Assembly (NCBI GenBank): GCA_003454135.1
Contig: DMKW01000164.1
Coordinates: 6,251 to 13,174 of the forward strand
Direction: 5' to 3'
Origin: Microbacteriaceae bacterium
GTDB taxonomy: Bacteria; Actinomycetota; Actinomycetes; Actinomycetales; Microbacteriaceae
DNA: 6,924 nt
Below the pieces are notes generated by a model. The model searched no databases. It saw nothing but the letters and a program-made list of their open reading frames with translations, and was not told the DNA's origin. How positions within the stretch are numbered: position 1 is the stretch's first letter; every line of letters begins with the position of its first letter. The translations under genes were made by a program, and so were the position numbers. Below are positions 1 through 5,689 of the stretch, one piece after another.

Positions 1-29
1 GATGGTAGTGCTCCGCGCGATCCCCCACC

Positions 30-758
30 CTACGGGCGGGGCACGCGGCGCAGCGCGATCTCCACAGACGATCGCACGAGCGGCGCGAGCAACTGGCCGG
101 GCGACTCGACGCCGATGCCGGCCAGAAGCGCGGTGGCCTGGTCGACGATCGCGCTCGAGAAGCTCGTCGCGGTGGCGATCGCTTCGGCGTAGGCCGCGCG
201 ATCCTTCTCGGCGATGACGATCGGCTCGCCGCCCATCTCCACGACGAGCGCCTGCCCGATCGGTTGCACGGGTGCGGGCGCCGTCACGGCGAAGTAGCTT
301 CCGAACAGCTGGGTCAGGTCGATGCTCGTGCCGGTGAACGACATGGCCGGGTGGATCGCGAGCGGTATCGCCCCGGCGGCGGCGGCCGGGGCGAGCACGT
401 CGGTGCCGTACTCCGCCGCGGTGTGCAGAACGAGCTGGCCTGGTTGCCAGGCGCCGGTCGACGCGAGGCCGGCGACGAGGCCGGCGAGTTCGCTCGCCGG
501 CACCGCGAGGATCACAAGCTCGCTCCGCTCGATGAGCTCGGGTACCTCGAGAATGGGGACACCGGGCAGCATCACCTCGGCGCGTTCCCGGCTCGACTGC
601 GAGATCGCGGAAATGCCGACGATGGCGTGGCCCGCCCCCGCGAGCGCCGCCCCCAACACCGGGCCGACCCGGCCGGCGCCGACGATCCCCACGCCGAGAC
701 GTCCTGAACGGTGGCGAGGGGACGATTCGGCATCGCCGATCTCGTACGGGTCGCTCAC
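30..758 (-). CDS. Rossmann-fold / DUF2520 family putative NAD(P)-dependent oxidoreductase, short form
   Basis: The 242-residue protein starts at GTG 758, overlapping the stop of the PH-domain gene as GTGA. A dinucleotide-binding motif GIVGAGRVGPVLG lies at residues 24-36, with VILAVPASEL closing the Rossmann half near residue 90. LHTAAEYGTDVLAP and LAIHPAMSFTG (about 111-143) then follow, a combination I recognise from DUF2520 proteins related to ketopantoate and F420-dependent reductases. The C-terminal helical part is short: after LLAPLVRSSVEIALR it ends with VPRP at a TAG (32-30). Relatives that I recall are about 280-300 residues, carry a YHAA-type motif where this has YAEA, and continue into an LTGP-x-x-RGD segment absent here. 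The substrate is unknown. In other actinobacteria the gene commonly precedes panC, so a pantothenate-related role is a reasonable guess. Confidence 0.85.
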   Translation of the reverse strand: MSDPYEIGDAESSPRHRSGRLGVGIVGAGRVGPVLGAALAGAGHAIVGISAISQSSRERAEVMLPGVPILEVPELIERSELVILAVPASELAGLVAGLASTGAWQPGQLVLHTAAEYGTDVLAPAAAAGAIPLAIHPAMSFTGTSIDLTQLFGSYFAVTAPAPVQPIGQALVVEMGGEPIVIAEKDRAAYAEAIATATSFSSAIVDQATALLAGIGVESPGQLLAPLVRSSVEIALRRVPRP

Positions 759-2308
759 GCCTGGGCCTCCCCGGCCCGCCAGCGGTGCGACGTGTCGCTC
801 TGGCCGGCCTGCACAGCGAGCTGCGCGACGTCGCCGAAGAATTGCACGGCGGCATCCTTGTCGATGGCTTCGAGGCGGGCGCGAATCGGGCCGGCCACGG
901 TGTGCAGGTGCACGTCGGCGAGGCCGAGCGCACGCAGGATCGGTCCCTGGTTCACGGCGACACTCTGCAATCGCGGTTGCGGCACGATGATGATCCGACG
1001 CCAGATCGCGCCCTTCCGCAGCACGAGTGAGCCGCTAACGACGAGGAATCCGTTGCGCCGCCACGAGAACGGCAGCAACCAGGCGGCGCGCCTCGGCGAC
1101 GTGGTGAACTCGTCGTTGCCCCGCGAGACGAGACCCCTTCCGATCACGGTGGCCGCCTCCTCGCCGATCAGGTCGGGAAGCATGAGCTCGAGCACCCGCC
1201 TCGCATCGTCGAGATTGCCCACGGGGAGGATCGTGGTGTTGGCCTGGTTGGCGGACCCGCGGCTGGACGAGTGGCTCGCGCGATTCACCCGGATCTGCCA
1301 CCAGCCGGCCGGGCGCCACAGCAGCGACTGGCTCACCTCCACCGAGTGGATCCGACCGGGCGGCAGGGTCTCGTTGCTCGTCGACAACAGGCCGAAGCCC
1401 ACGCGGACGCCGTCCGGCGTGCGGGAGATCGTGTATCGGAGCGACTTGGTGAACCGTCGCACGTAGTAGCTCGCGAAGCCGATGAGGCTCGGAAGGGCGA
1501 AGAGGAGCGCGTAGAACTCGCCGGTGGCGGAGATCCAGATCGTTGCGACGACGACAAGCATGATGGCGAAGAGCGTCGCCCCGCTCACCAGGATCGATCC
1601 CACAAGGCGCCCGAGATGGATCTTCACCACCGACTCCGGCGGGGCGTCCTCCGGGTCGAGTTCCGGCGCGAGGAACTCGCCGATGCGGCGATCGAGCAGC
1701 CCCTGCGCCGCCGAACCGCTCGCCGACGGCACCGACGCGTTGCGCGTACCGGAGGCGAGGCGAAGGATCTCCCGGCGCAGGTCATCCGCCGCCGAGGACC
1801 CGAGGTACGACAACTGCACGTTCGCGTCGTGCCCGGCCTGGCTGATCTCCAGTTTTGCCGCCCCGAAGAGCCTGGCGAAGAAGGGCCGAACAATGTGGAT
1901 GCCCTGGATGCGATCCAGCCGGGCCTTGCGATTGGTGCGGAACAGGATGCCCGAGCGCACCTCCACGACCTCGTCGGTGATGCGAAAGCTGTGCATGCGC
2001 CACGACACGTAGAACACCGCGATCAGAATGAGCAGGACCCCGGTGATCACCAGCAGCGCCTGGATGATGATGCCGTGGCTGAGGATGTAGTCGACGGGAT
2101 CGCCCGCGTCGTCGAAGTGAGGCAGGAAGAGGCCAAAGAGGCGTTCGCGCAGGTTCGAGATAACCACGCCGAGAATGGTGATGAGCGCGATGCCGCCTCT
2201 CAGGAGCGGGGATGCCGGGTGAAGTCGATGCCACTGGCCGTCGGTGAGGCGCGCGACGGTCTCGTGCACGCTCTCCCGCGCGGTCTCCGCATGGCCGGTG
2301 TCGCTCAC
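755..2308 (-). CDS. YdbT-like membrane protein with three bacterial PH-like (bPH2) modules
   Basis: This 517-residue protein shows membrane helices near residues 37-53 and 81-102, PH-like module 1 (about 103-186, with RLDRIQGIHI), a linker rich in Ser, Pro and acidic residues (about 188-228), and two helices (about 235-260 and 264-284). Module 2 (about 287-378, LPPGRIHSVEV) and module 3 (about 416-500, VPQPRLQSVAVNQGPILRALG) follow. This agrees with the YdbT/DUF304 family, whose members carry repeated bPH2 domains on a membrane scaffold. The start is GTG at 2308, overlapping the stop of the YdbS-like gene as GTGA; the Shine-Dalgarno is weak, so translation probably depends on coupling. The frame stays open to 2755, but that extension runs antiparallel in logic to nothing known and simply shadows the upstream gene. 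Module 3 is closest by eye to the single module of the neighbouring YdbS-like protein. A heteromeric complex of the two is likely but inferred. Confidence 0.88.
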   Translation of the reverse strand: MSDTGHAETARESVHETVARLTDGQWHRLHPASPLLRGGIALITILGVVISNLRERLFGLFLPHFDDAGDPVDYILSHGIIIQALLVITGVLLILIAVFYVSWRMHSFRITDEVVEVRSGILFRTNRKARLDRIQGIHIVRPFFARLFGAAKLEISQAGHDANVQLSYLGSSAADDLRREILRLASGTRNASVPSASGSAAQGLLDRRIGEFLAPELDPEDAPPESVVKIHLGRLVGSILVSGATLFAIMLVVVATIWISATGEFYALLFALPSLIGFASYYVRRFTKSLRYTISRTPDGVRVGFGLLSTSNETLPPGRIHSVEVSQSLLWRPAGWWQIRVNRASHSSSRGSANQANTTILPVGNLDDARRVLELMLPDLIGEEAATVIGRGLVSRGNDEFTTSPRRAAWLLPFSWRRNGFLVVSGSLVLRKGAIWRRIIIVPQPRLQSVAVNQGPILRALGLADVHLHTVAGPIRARLEAIDKDAAVQFFGDVAQLAVQAGQSDTSHRWRAGEAQA

Positions 2309-2787
2309 AACCCGGCCCGGCGGCTTTCGGCAAGCAACACGAGGTGATCTCGGAGCGCATCCGCCTCCGCCTCGACGAGACCGGGGATCGTGACGCCGGC
2401 CGCCGCCGCCGCGGTGACGAACTTGAGTTCGCTCAGGCCGAGGCTCCTCGCGATCGGGCCGCGATTGATGTCGACGAGCTGCATCCGCCCGTATGGCACA
2501 GCCACGAACCGCTGCCACATGATGCCGCGGCGGAACAGCAGGTCGTCTTCGCGGAGCTGGTAGCCGATCGACCTCACCCGGCGCGGGGTGAGAAAGAGGT
2601 TGACGAGCGCGATGACGGCAATGACTCCGAGTCCGATCGCGAGCCACCACACGTCGAGCAGCCACGTCACGGCACCGGCCGCGGTGATTACGAGCAGAAA
2701 GACCCCGCCGGCCACGAGCTCGACCACGACGAGCTTGGGCGAGACCCTGCGCCACGCGCCGGATTCCGGCAATTCGAGTCGGTCCAC
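2305..2787 (-). CDS. YdbS-like bacterial PH-domain (bPH2/DUF304) membrane protein
   Basis: This 160-residue protein has two adjacent predicted membrane helices (about residues 18-42 and 46-66). They are followed by one bacterial PH-like domain of the YdbS/DUF304 type from about residue 72 to 152 (YQLREDDLLFRRGIMWQR, then VPYGRMQLVDINRGPIARSLG). The architecture matches B. subtilis YdbS. I chose GTG at 2787 because GAGGAG (2793-2798) lies 5 nt upstream. The open frame extends to 2949, but that part overlaps the DUF3180 gene and has no family resemblance. It begins 22 bp after the DUF3180 stop and ends inside the start of the larger PH-domain gene (GTGA overlap), as expected for a YdbS/YdbT pair. 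Molecular function is not established; in B. subtilis the ydbST pair contributes to resistance against antimicrobial compounds made by other bacilli. The symbol is left empty because orthology is unproven. Confidence 0.88.
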   Translation of the reverse strand: MDRLELPESGAWRRVSPKLVVVELVAGGVFLLVITAAGAVTWLLDVWWLAIGLGVIAVIALVNLFLTPRRVRSIGYQLREDDLLFRRGIMWQRFVAVPYGRMQLVDINRGPIARSLGLSELKFVTAAAAAGVTIPGLVEAEADALRDHLVLLAESRRAGL

Positions 2788-2792
2788 CTGCG

Positions 2793-2798
2793 CTCCTC
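2793..2798 (-). promoter_or_regulatory. Ribosome-binding site deciding the YdbS-like gene start
   Basis: The minus strand reads GAGGAG, 5 nt before the GTG at 2787, in the 22-bp gap after the DUF3180 gene. It excludes the longer in-frame start at 2949, which lies inside the upstream gene. Confidence 0.6.
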
Positions 2799-2809
2799 GG
2801 CTCCAGCCG

Positions 2810-3295
2810 CTACGGCCGTACTCTGACGGTCTTCTTGCCGGACTCGTCGTCATCATTGTCTCCGGGTGGAATCGTGCACATGTGCTCGGCGATGAGGCCG
2901 GCGGCGAGCAGCAGCCCGGCACCGACAACAGTGGAGACGGCCAACCCAATCGAGCCTACCCCGGGCACAACCGAGCGCGTGAGGAGGTAAATGATGATGC
3001 CGGCGCCGAGCCCCGTGAGCAACGCGCCGCTGAGCGCGCTGGCCTTTGCGAGCATCAAGACCCGCGTGGCGTAAAACGGGTCGATGGGCGCCTTCGCCTT
3101 GCCCTTCGTGAGTCGTCTGATCGGAACGGCAAGCCACACGACGATCCCGCCGATGAGGGCGAGTGCCACGGCGAGCGTGAACGGTGGAAGGATGATCGGC
3201 CGCCCGGCCGCCGCGAGCCCGGTCTCGACGAATGCCCCACTCACACCGCCGATCACCGCCAACAGCACGAGCGTGGAAATGTTAGTGCGTTTCAT
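2810..3295 (-). CDS. DUF3180 family four-helix membrane protein of unknown function
   Basis: This 161-residue integral membrane protein has four predicted helices at about residues 8-24, 38-58, 84-105 and 116-136. A basic cytoplasmic-type loop lies between helices 2 and 3 (RRLTKGKAKAP). The core DPFYATRVLMLAKASALSG and the tail EHMCTIPPGDNDDDE match my memory of the actinobacterial DUF3180 family, which is typically encoded just downstream of folK (Rv3605c in M. tuberculosis occupies this slot). No catalytic motif is visible. The acidic run NDDDE followed by a basic end (KKTVRVR) forms a short cytoplasmic-looking tail. The start is ATG at 3295, the only ATG start among the complete genes here apart from folK. 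It follows folK by 27 bp with a weak GGCGGGA upstream. Its function is unknown, and the location suggests but does not prove a link to folate or pterin handling. Confidence 0.88.
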   Translation of the reverse strand: MKRTNISTLVLLAVIGGVSGAFVETGLAAAGRPIILPPFTLAVALALIGGIVVWLAVPIRRLTKGKAKAPIDPFYATRVLMLAKASALSGALLTGLGAGIIIYLLTRSVVPGVGSIGLAVSTVVGAGLLLAAGLIAEHMCTIPPGDNDDDESGKKTVRVRP

Positions 3296-3322
3296 TGTCC
3301 CGCCATCCCGCGGTCGCGCGCA

Positions 3323-3856
3323 TCATCGCCCCGCCCTCTCGAGAAGCGGTTGCGCGTCGTAGCCCCACACCTCGGAGGAAACGGCCGCGTCCAGCGCGTC
3401 CACTCTGCCACGCCCCGGAAGCACGGCATCCGGGTCGGCCTGCAGCCACGGCACAAGCACGAAGGCTCGGTCCCAGGCCCTCGGATGCGGGAGAGTCAGT
3501 CGCTCCTCATCCCGGCGAATGCCGTCGAACGAGACGATGTCAAGATCGAGCGTGCGGTCCCCCCACCGCTCCTCGCGCACGCGACCGTGGTCGGCCTCGA
3601 TGCGATTGAGGGCGTCGAGCAGGTCGTCCGGGTGCAGGGCGCTCTGCACGAGCACGACCGCGTTGAGGTAGTTGGGTGACGACTCGTCCACGCCGTCCGG
3701 CTTCACGGCGTGCGACTCGACGATCCCGGAGGCTCCGGTCACCGTCACTCCCTCGATCGAACCGATGTCACGCACAGCGGCGCGCAGGTTGGCTTCGCGG
3801 TCGCCGAGGTTGGAGCCGAGGGCTATCACGGCGGGCAACACTATCCGTCGACGCAT
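3323..3856 (-). CDS. folK: 2-amino-4-hydroxy-6-hydroxymethyldihydropteridine diphosphokinase (HPPK)
   Basis: FolK transfers pyrophosphate from ATP to 6-hydroxymethyl-7,8-dihydropterin, making the substrate of FolP encoded two genes upstream. The 177-residue protein has ALGSNLGDREANL at the N-terminus, SPNYLNAVV in the pterin-binding region and HGRVREERWGDRTLDLDI with Asp104 and Asp106 as the Mg ligands. LPHPRAWDRAFVLVPW follows. The length is close to the bacterial norm of about 160-180. I use the ATG at 3856, which forms TGATG with the folB stop. The GTG immediately before it (3859) is an equally possible start and would make a GTGA overlap, adding one residue. A GAGGGGG lies roughly 10 nt upstream of both. 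Here folB and folK are separate neighbouring genes, whereas some actinobacteria fuse them. Confidence 0.96.
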   Translation of the reverse strand: MRRRIVLPAVIALGSNLGDREANLRAAVRDIGSIEGVTVTGASGIVESHAVKPDGVDESSPNYLNAVVLVQSALHPDDLLDALNRIEADHGRVREERWGDRTLDLDIVSFDGIRRDEERLTLPHPRAWDRAFVLVPWLQADPDAVLPGRGRVDALDAAVSSEVWGYDAQPLLERAGR

Positions 3857-4230
3857 CACGGGTGTTCGCGCCCCCTCGTGATCGTGACGGCGACGTCGTC
3901 GAACGGGATGGCGATCGGCGCCTGCGGCTTGTGCACCGTCACGGTCGTCAGCATCGCGAGGTCGTGGGAGAGCACGATGTCCGCGACGCGTTGCGCGACC
4001 TTCTCGATGAGATTCACGGGATCGCTCGACACGGCGGCGGCGATCTGGTCGGCGAGGATGCCGTAGTGAATCGTCCGAGCTACGTCGTCGGATTCGGCGG
4101 CGGCACGGAGGTCGAGCGAGATGCGCACGTCGATCACGAACTCCTGTCCGTTTTCGCGCTCGTGCTCGAACACGCCGTGGTGGCCGAACACGCGCAGCCC
4201 GGTGAGTTCGATCGAGTCGGCGAAGTTCAC
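3856..4230 (-). CDS. folB: Dihydroneopterin aldolase
   Basis: FolB cleaves 7,8-dihydroneopterin to 6-hydroxymethyl-7,8-dihydropterin and glycolaldehyde and often also epimerises the substrate; the family forms cytosolic octamers. The 124-residue protein carries the usual landmarks. GHHGVFEHER contains Glu22, TIHYG contains Tyr56 (TVDYG is common elsewhere), LIEKVAQRVAD contains Glu76, which anchors the pterin, and VHKPQAPI contains the catalytic Lys101. The start is GTG at 4230, overlapping the folP stop as GTGA, with a purine-rich GGGAAGAG at 4239-4246 and an 8-nt spacer. A longer in-frame reading up to 4299 only reads through the end of folP and has no family similarity. The stop TGA at 3858-3856 shares a base with the folK ATG. 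All evidence agrees on identity and operon membership. Confidence 0.96.
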   Translation of the reverse strand: MNFADSIELTGLRVFGHHGVFEHERENGQEFVIDVRISLDLRAAAESDDVARTIHYGILADQIAAAVSSDPVNLIEKVAQRVADIVLSHDLAMLTTVTVHKPQAPIAIPFDDVAVTITRGREHP

Positions 4231-5069
4231 GGCTGCATCTCTTCCCACACGTCGAGAGCGGCCTTCGTCGCCGCGACATTGTGCACGCGCACGCCCCACA
4301 CTCCGGCCTGGGCGGCGAGGGCGCTCACCGTCGCCGTGGCGGTGTCGCGCTCGCTCGGCGGCGCATCCGTATCGAGCAGTTTCGCGAGGAATCTCTTGCG
4401 CGAGGCACCGATGAGCACGGGATAGCCGATGGTGTTGAGTGCGGCGATGTTAGCCAGGAGCTGCCAGTTCTGTTCCCCCGTTTTGGCGAATCCGATGCCC
4501 GGGTCGAGAATGATCCGGTCGGGCCGCACTCCGTTGATGATGAGTTCCGCAACGCGCAGTTTCAGTTCGTTGCGCACGTCTCGCAGCACGTTCGAGTACA
4601 CGGCGTTCTGTTCCATGGTGGAGCTGTGGCCCCGCCAGTGCATGGCCACGAAGTGAAGCCCGGTCTCGGCCGCGACCCTCGCCATGCCCTCGTCGGCGAG
4701 CCCGCCCGAGACATCGTTGATCATGACGACGCCGAGCTCGGCTGCAGCGAGGGCCGTCGAGGCGTTCATCGTGTCGATGCTCACCGGGATGCCCCGGTCC
4801 ACGAGCGCCTCGATCACCGGCAGCACTCGGCGTTGCTCCTCCTCCACCGGGAGGCGTTCGGCGCCCGGCCTGGTTGACTCGCCTCCGACGTCGATGAGCT
4901 GGGCACCCGCGAGGGCCAATCCCATTCCGTGTTCGACGGCCGTGTCGACGTGTTCGAATCTGCCGCCGTCGCTGAACGAATCCGGGGTCACGTTGACGAT
5001 GCCCATGATCCTCGGCCGGGAGAGCCCCATCGGTCGATACGGCCTCAACGAGACGAGCTCGCTACTCAC
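4227..5069 (-). CDS. folP: Dihydropteroate synthase (sulfonamide target)
   Basis: FolP condenses 6-hydroxymethyl-7,8-dihydropterin pyrophosphate with p-aminobenzoate to form 7,8-dihydropteroate in the cytosol, and it is the target of sulfonamides. The TIM-barrel signatures appear in order: GIVNVTPDSFSDGG (pyrophosphate and Mg loop), GGESTRPGA, SIDT, INDVSGG, MHWRG, ILDPGIGFAKT, GASRKRF, and RVHNV near the C-terminus. The length is 280 residues, normal for the family. Small departures are Trp in MHWRG, where Met or Gln is common, and Asn in RVHNV, where Asp is usual. I chose the GTG at 5069 because GGAG (5076-5079) sits 6 nt upstream. A TTG at 5081 would add four residues but has a poorer RBS. 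The GTG lies inside the end of folE (GTGAGTAG), an 8-bp overlap that suggests translational coupling. The stop TGA overlaps the folB start. Confidence 0.96.
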   Translation of the reverse strand: MSSELVSLRPYRPMGLSRPRIMGIVNVTPDSFSDGGRFEHVDTAVEHGMGLALAGAQLIDVGGESTRPGAERLPVEEEQRRVLPVIEALVDRGIPVSIDTMNASTALAAAELGVVMINDVSGGLADEGMARVAAETGLHFVAMHWRGHSSTMEQNAVYSNVLRDVRNELKLRVAELIINGVRPDRIILDPGIGFAKTGEQNWQLLANIAALNTIGYPVLIGASRKRFLAKLLDTDAPPSERDTATATVSALAAQAGVWGVRVHNVAATKAALDVWEEMQP

Positions 5070-5661
5070 GTTGCGCTCCAATCATGGCCATGATCTCCGC
5101 TCGTTCGAGGGGTTCCTTGAGCATGCCACGGCTCGCCATCGTGACGGTGGAGCTTTTCGCCTGACGAACGCCCCGGTCTGACACGCAACCGTGTGTCGCG
5201 GTGAGCACCACGAGCACTCCGCGCGGATCGAGCCCGGTCTGGAGGGCATCGGCGATCTCCTCGGTAAGACGCTCCTGCAACTGCGGACGCGCCGCGAGGG
5301 TTTCGACGACGCGCGGAATGCGGCCGAGCCCGATGATGCGGGAGCGGGGCACGTAGGCCACGTGGGCGACGCCCGAAAAGGGCAGCAGGTGGTGCTCGCA
5401 AATGGAACGGAACTCGATGTCGCGAAGCAGCACGAGTTCGCCCTGGTCGCCGGACGCGGCGGAAAACTCCTCGCTGTCGGCGAGATGCTCCTGCGGGTCG
5501 ACGCCGAGGCCGGCGAAGAACTCCGCGTAGGCCTGTGCTACGCGCTGCGGGGTGGAACGCAAACCAGGCCGGCCGGGATCCTCGCCAATAGCGGCGAGGA
5601 TCTCCAGCACGGCCTTCTCGATCCGTCCCGCATCAACGGGCTCGGGTGTAGATCTGGTCAC
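5062..5661 (-). CDS. folE: GTP cyclohydrolase I (type IA), first step of folate biosynthesis
   Basis: This cytosolic zinc enzyme converts GTP to 7,8-dihydroneopterin triphosphate and formate, committing GTP to folate. The 199-residue length suits a compact bacterial FolE. Zinc ligands are visible as Cys88 and His91 in ICEHHLLPFSG and Cys159 in HGCVSDRG. The PQLQERLTEEIADAL helix matches the family signature. By comparison with the E. coli enzyme as I recall it, the Ser-Lys pair of GLSK that contacts substrate is Gly113-Arg114 here (GLGRIPR), while the arginines equivalent to R139 and R185 (R117, R163) are kept. The start is GTG at 5661, chosen because a strong AAGGGGG lies 3 nt upstream and MTRSTPEP gives a sensible N-terminus. 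It follows ftsH by 28 bp, and its 3' end overlaps the start of folP. The RBS and codons 19-28 lie in potential hairpins, listed separately. Confidence 0.97.
   Translation of the reverse strand: MTRSTPEPVDAGRIEKAVLEILAAIGEDPGRPGLRSTPQRVAQAYAEFFAGLGVDPQEHLADSEEFSAASGDQGELVLLRDIEFRSICEHHLLPFSGVAHVAYVPRSRIIGLGRIPRVVETLAARPQLQERLTEEIADALQTGLDPRGVLVVLTATHGCVSDRGVRQAKSSTVTMASRGMLKEPLERAEIMAMIGAQRE
5076..5079 (-). promoter_or_regulatory. Ribosome-binding site deciding the folP start
   Basis: The minus strand reads GGAG here, 6 nt before the GTG at 5069. It overlaps the TTG (5081-5079) that would be the alternative, slightly longer start, so the geometry favours GTG. The site lies within the last codons of folE. 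Confidence 0.6.
5577..5602. repeat. Perfect 10-bp inverted repeat inside folE
   Basis: GATCCTCGCC (5577-5586) and GGCGAGGATC (5593-5602) are exact reverse complements separated by 6 nt. The element covers folE codons about 20-28 (ILAAIGEDP). It would form a stable stem-loop in the folE mRNA some 60 nt after the start codon. There is no T-tract. It may be RNA structure that affects early translation, or a by-product of codon choice. Confidence 0.55.
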
Positions 5662-5678
5662 TGGCCCCCTTCGGGCAG
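5661..5678 (-). promoter_or_regulatory. Potential hairpin over the folE ribosome-binding site
   Basis: On the minus strand CTGCCC pairs with GGGCCAG (one bulged C) across a GAAGG loop. The structure spans the last part of the ftsH-folE gap and includes most of the AAGGGGG Shine-Dalgarno and the first base of the GTG start. It has no T-run after it, so it does not look like a terminator for ftsH. It could limit folE initiation, but six pairs in GC-rich DNA can arise by chance. Confidence 0.3.
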
Positions 5679-5689
5679 TTGGGACCTAC

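Noticed and set aside
1..28. Start of a following gene, with a GTG at 28-26 giving VGDRAEHYH
   Set aside because: Synteny predicts panC, but only nine codons are visible, there is no good ribosome-binding site and no PanC motif, so it is not called.
23..41. Inverted repeat CCCC-A-CCC / GGG-C-GGGG around the DUF2520 stop
   Set aside because: The loop is only three bases with an internal mismatch, and no T-run follows; in such GC-rich sequence this is weak as a terminator.
1271..2347. Long plus-strand open frame of 358 codons opposite the PH-domain gene
   Set aside because: It is antisense to a gene with clear domain structure, and its product is a low-complexity Arg/Glu/His-rich mix without domains or a convincing start. 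Such frames are common opposite GC-rich genes.
2309..2755. N-terminal extension of the large PH-domain gene
   Set aside because: The frame is open to 2755, but this stretch encodes an Arg-rich sequence that shadows the YdbS-like gene; the GTGA overlap at 2308 is the natural start.
2588..3679. Plus-strand open frame of 363 codons crossing four minus-strand genes
   Set aside because: It runs across gene boundaries of the fol/DUF3180/PH region, has no recognisable family and shows shadow composition.
3857..4279. N-terminal extension of folK
   Set aside because: HPPK proteins begin shortly before the ALGSNLGDRE motif; the extension overlaps all of folB and is Arg-rich with no similarity to the family.
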